Shown here: one piece after another, positions 4,644-7,687 of the stretch
How the letters are laid out: every line of letters begins with the position of its first letter
Position numbering within the stretch: the stretch's first letter is position 1
DNA from: Bacillota bacterium
GTDB taxonomy: Bacteria; Bacillota; Clostridia; TANB77; CAG-465
Assembly (NCBI GenBank): GCA_023460235.1
Contig: JAEWRE010000029.1
Span: 1 to 7,687, forward strand
Length of the DNA stretch: 7,687 nt
Reading direction: 5' to 3'
The notes under the pieces: model-generated
The model's database searches: none
The model's input: the letters and a program-made list of their open reading frames with translations, nothing else
What the model was told of the DNA's origin: nothing
Made by a program: the position numbers and the translations under genes

Positions 4644-7600
4644 CTATCTCTGGCTCATACTTCGATATACCCAGTTAATATAAAACAACTCATAGTACCC
4701 CCTTGGTTTGAACAACAACTGTGCTCTTGGTGAATAGCCTTTACCAGAAGTCTTGATACGCACTTTGTAATTGCTTACCTGTTCAAACTTTGTTGTATCT
4801 AACAGGAACATATTTTGTTCTCCTGTTGCGTACTCTTTGTTGTAATGTACAATGTCTTCATCTCTTGCTCCAAGAGTTGTATTACGTACCAAACCTCTTG
4901 TGTCTAGAGACTGTGTAACAACAGCCTCGGCACTATTCTCTGCGGTACGCACAATGTTCACACTATAATTATACAACATTTTCCTCTCGTTGTCATCAAC
5001 AAATATTGCACAACCCATAGGAATTTCATATCCGTCTATATTATTTAGATTAAACTGTACTTCACGGAAGCGTTTCTTACGGGAAACATCCGTTAATCTA
5101 TAGCCTGTATCTAAGAACTGATAGTTCTTGTATAAGAAGCGTGGTGAGTCTGTGTTGAAAATACTGTCTGTATCATTATCACTTATGATTAAATCTTGTA
5201 CACTTGTGTCATTTTTGGTTACACTTAATAGGTGCAGACTGGGTTCGTCTGCATCCCGGTCTAAGTATTGCTTTATTGTTAATAGCGTTTGTCTGTCAAC
5301 GCTACTACCTCCTTCAAACGGCACGCACGTATAAGAACTTCCTTGTCGCATCATTAAATTCCAAACACGTGAGTTAGTGTCGTATACAAGAGACACCAAT
5401 AATTTTTCATCTGCTGCACGTATCGCACTATACCATACGCTGTGCCAATCGTCTACTCTTACTTGTACTTGTAAGTCATAAGCAAAAGTGTACACTATCT
5501 TGGAACCTTCCACATACGTGTACTTATTGACAAGTTTCAAATGTACATCCCCTAGATTAGATAAATCTTCTGATGTATCTTTCCACTGTTCTCGAAGGAT
5601 GTCATAGACAACATGGTCTTCTAAACCATAAAGCCGTCTGATAATTGCTAATGAATTATTCTCTACGTCTTTTAAGAAGTAGTTTATCTGATTACTGATA
5701 GGAGCCAGCTGTAGTGCTCCTGTTAAACTACCACTCTTAGGAACAATCAGATAAATTTTATCTTCGCTGAAGAAAGACACCATATTATGAATAACCACAA
5801 TATTATCTTTTTCGCTAGGTTTTATGTTTAGCCCCGTCTGAATACACTGCTTTGTAAATGTCAATCCATCTGCGTTCATGGTACATAAGTACAGTTCATT
5901 TTCAGTAAGCACTAAAAGCTGTTGCCCATATGGTAAACACTTTACAACTTTAGCAGGAAACTCATCATACCCATTTGGATAAGGGAAGTAGTTTGTTGTA
6001 CCTGCTTCTGAAACAAATATATTTGTCTCTGCTCCCTTAATGTCCCATAACACAAAGCGTTCCAACCAAGGAACCATACCTCCTGCTGTTGTTAAATCAA
6101 ACTCTTTTAACTCAGCTTGTCGATTGGCTACACGGTCAGTTAATGTGTAAGACGCTAATGTAATAGAACGTACAGGAGATAAGTCGTTGTACTTATCTTC
6201 TAATGTTGCTAAAGATTCATCTGCTAAAACATCTTGCACATCCGTCTCTCTGTAAACTTTACACAAAATAGAGAATGTTTTATAAGATGGTTGAAACTCA
6301 AAATAAATATCTGATTCCTCGTTATAGACCTCACTATCCCATATATCACGAAGTACAGTTGTGTTTCCTGATGAAGTAACGTCTGTGATTTCCCAACGTA
6401 CACGTACACCTCCTACATCTGTCATGTACGCATTGTTGGTCTTGTATAGTAATTCAAAACGAAGATTCTCACCCACTCTTGCGTGCAGGCGTGTCTTTAA
6501 TGTAGCTGGGTCTTTTACCAAAATACCATCTAACAGAATCGTATTTGCGGTGTAATTATGGTCACTCTGTAAGTCGTATGGATTTTTCAACAACATATTG
6601 TAACCATAGTTAATTACTTCTGAGGCAGCAGGTTCTTGTGGTGTTATATTGTACGCACATACAAAGTGTTCTTTAGAACCGTCAGCTTTAATACGCTCTA
6701 CAGGATAAAACACTTTTAAGTTATCGTACAACAAGTTATCTAACCTGTTTTGGAATTGATAGCTTTCGTCTAACAATTTGTTAAGCCAACCATCCACAAC
6801 TTCGGCATCTTCTTCATAATTGTACGCTGCAAGACGACACAGTTCACCACGCAAAGCATCCATAAAGAATTTATATTCTTGAGTGTCTGAACGAGAGCGT
6901 CCCATAAAATACAACGTATTCTGTAAAGGAACTACCGTGTTGCTACGTGTAGAGTAGCCATTGTGATGCATACTCTTATAACATGGCATAGCACTTATTC
7001 CCGGACTTTTACTAAGGTTCTTGTTTATAAATTTCCACAAATCTGCCAATGGCTGATAGTAATAATCTTTTATAGAGTGTCCTATATTATCCCAGATGCG
7101 GTCCAGCAATTCTTTATAGTCATGTTTTAAGGTAGTGGTGTTTTCTTCTACAAGTTTTACAGGACAAGGAATCTCTGTATTATATTTATACTCCAGCCCT
7201 TTTAACTGCAAATATGTTGTTGCTTGTAAATAAGAGTAATCTGTCAATGCAGCTGCATCATATTCTTTATCACTCATACCCTTAAACCTATCTGTATAGT
7301 GGTCCCATACAATCGGTTCTCCATTTGAATTTATACGGACACCGTACACTTGCACATTATCATAATAAGTTTTATTGTTTATAAGCCGCTTGCCATAGCC
7401 TACTACAATAATGTCACGCAACTCACTTGTGATTGTAGTATCTCCGTAATAAAAGTCTACGTGCCCTGCGTCAAATGAACGGAGTCCTGAAGAATTTTCT
7501 ATTGTAGGTTCTGCATTAGAGGTGTCCCACACATCTACATAAACCTTACCAGAGAATAAAATATCTGCAACGTCTGCATTCTTTATTTCTGAGACTTTAC

Positions 7601-7682
7601 TTATAATATCCAGCTCATAGTCTTCATAAGCGTTACGAGGGCGTAACACACTAAGGGTAGTGTCTACATCCATGTTGACCAT
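4644..7682 (-). CDS. Tail nozzle / tubular protein (T7 gp12-like role), possibly 5'-partial
   Basis: This large, soluble, beta-rich protein has 1012 residues from the ATG at 7682. No signal peptide, membrane helix or enzyme motif is seen. Residues about 540-700 look like propeller blades (ERFVLWDIKGAETNIFVSEAG, then LPYGQQLLVLTENELYLC near 583-600, then VSFFSEDKIYLIVPKSGS near 635-652). Near 850-880 is a FLDTGYRLTDVSRKKRFREVQF strand region, and the C-terminus ends with SPRAQLLFKPRGYYELFYINWVYR (984-1007), a type of ending found in nozzle or stabilisation proteins of podoviruses. Such a protein would form the hexameric tip of the short tail, below the portal and adaptor. It is longer than T7 gp12 (794 residues). 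Only five bases precede the ATG in the window and the frame is open to the edge, so the true start may lie beyond it or at the ATG of Met4 (7673); no ribosome binding site can be checked. The TAG stop overlaps the SD of the fibre gene. Confidence 0.6.
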   Translation of the reverse strand: MVNMDVDTTLSVLRPRNAYEDYELDIISKVSEIKNADVADILFSGKVYVDVWDTSNAEPTIENSSGLRSFDAGHVDFYYGDTTITSELRDIIVVGYGKRLINNKTYYDNVQVYGVRINSNGEPIVWDHYTDRFKGMSDKEYDAAALTDYSYLQATTYLQLKGLEYKYNTEIPCPVKLVEENTTTLKHDYKELLDRIWDNIGHSIKDYYYQPLADLWKFINKNLSKSPGISAMPCYKSMHHNGYSTRSNTVVPLQNTLYFMGRSRSDTQEYKFFMDALRGELCRLAAYNYEEDAEVVDGWLNKLLDESYQFQNRLDNLLYDNLKVFYPVERIKADGSKEHFVCAYNITPQEPAASEVINYGYNMLLKNPYDLQSDHNYTANTILLDGILVKDPATLKTRLHARVGENLRFELLYKTNNAYMTDVGGVRVRWEITDVTSSGNTTVLRDIWDSEVYNEESDIYFEFQPSYKTFSILCKVYRETDVQDVLADESLATLEDKYNDLSPVRSITLASYTLTDRVANRQAELKEFDLTTAGGMVPWLERFVLWDIKGAETNIFVSEAGTTNYFPYPNGYDEFPAKVVKCLPYGQQLLVLTENELYLCTMNADGLTFTKQCIQTGLNIKPSEKDNIVVIHNMVSFFSEDKIYLIVPKSGSLTGALQLAPISNQINYFLKDVENNSLAIIRRLYGLEDHVVYDILREQWKDTSEDLSNLGDVHLKLVNKYTYVEGSKIVYTFAYDLQVQVRVDDWHSVWYSAIRAADEKLLVSLVYDTNSRVWNLMMRQGSSYTCVPFEGGSSVDRQTLLTIKQYLDRDADEPSLHLLSVTKNDTSVQDLIISDNDTDSIFNTDSPRFLYKNYQFLDTGYRLTDVSRKKRFREVQFNLNNIDGYEIPMGCAIFVDDNERKMLYNYSVNIVRTAENSAEAVVTQSLDTRGLVRNTTLGARDEDIVHYNKEYATGEQNMFLLDTTKFEQVSNYKVRIKTSGKGYSPRAQLLFKPRGYYELFYINWVYRSMSQR

Positions 7683-7687
7683 GGTTT

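Noticed and set aside
4036..4733. Three plus-strand frames (4036-4260, 4257-4514, 4548-4733)
   Set aside because: They are antisense to the fibre gene, lack ribosome binding sites and translate to Tyr/Ile/Cys-rich sequence typical of reversed AT-rich coding DNA.
5128..6555. Frames at 5128-5334 (+), 6224-6409 (-) and 6361-6555 (+)
   Set aside because: They fall inside the nozzle gene in other frames, with no SD and no known pattern.
1..7687. Stop-codon reassignment as in some gut phages
   Set aside because: TAA, TAG and TGA each end a well-placed gene here, and the long frames read through under the standard code.

Overview
This window looks like part of the late (structural and lysis) operon of a tailed bacteriophage or prophage with a short, podovirus-like tail. 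All eight genes read from the minus strand, so transcription runs from base 7687 towards base 1. I found no credible plus-strand gene, no RNA gene, no mobile element and no CRISPR array. The host is probably a low-GC Gram-positive bacterium (Firmicutes, perhaps a gut Clostridia member). This is inferred from strong AGGAGG-type ribosome binding sites before almost every gene, roughly 30-48% GC in sampled lines, and the type of endolysin and small membrane protein. TAA, TAG and TGA all end genes here, so the standard bacterial code applies.

In transcription order the layout is as follows. At 7682-4644 is a 1012-residue beta-rich protein that I read as the tail nozzle or tubular protein (functional analogue of T7 gp12). 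At 4634-3327 is a tail fibre with a coiled-coil stalk. At 3312-2620 is an unrecognised protein, probably a fibre component. At 2595-2539 is an 18-codon Lys/Gly/Cys microprotein with the best ribosome binding site of the window. At 2527-2066 is a short fibre-tip-like protein. A lysis cassette follows: holin (2054-1851), NlpC/P60-like endolysin (1858 or 1849 to 1328) and an 88-residue membrane-anchored protein (1311-1045). Last, running off the left edge, is a Lys-tailed, Ala/Gln-rich protein (1032-1) that resembles an internal virion (ejection) protein.

The genes are packed with almost no gaps, and at most junctions the stop codon is part of, or touches, the next gene's Shine-Dalgarno sequence. 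The set makes sense as one late transcript: the nozzle and fibres complete the tail and recognise the host, the internal protein would be ejected with the DNA, and holin plus endolysin release progeny. The main points for a second look are the microprotein, the total absence of GATC (and of GGCC and GCGC) against frequent GTAC, the AT-rich fibre block, and the very compact endolysin. No domain searches could be run; assignments rest on sequence patterns and gene order.
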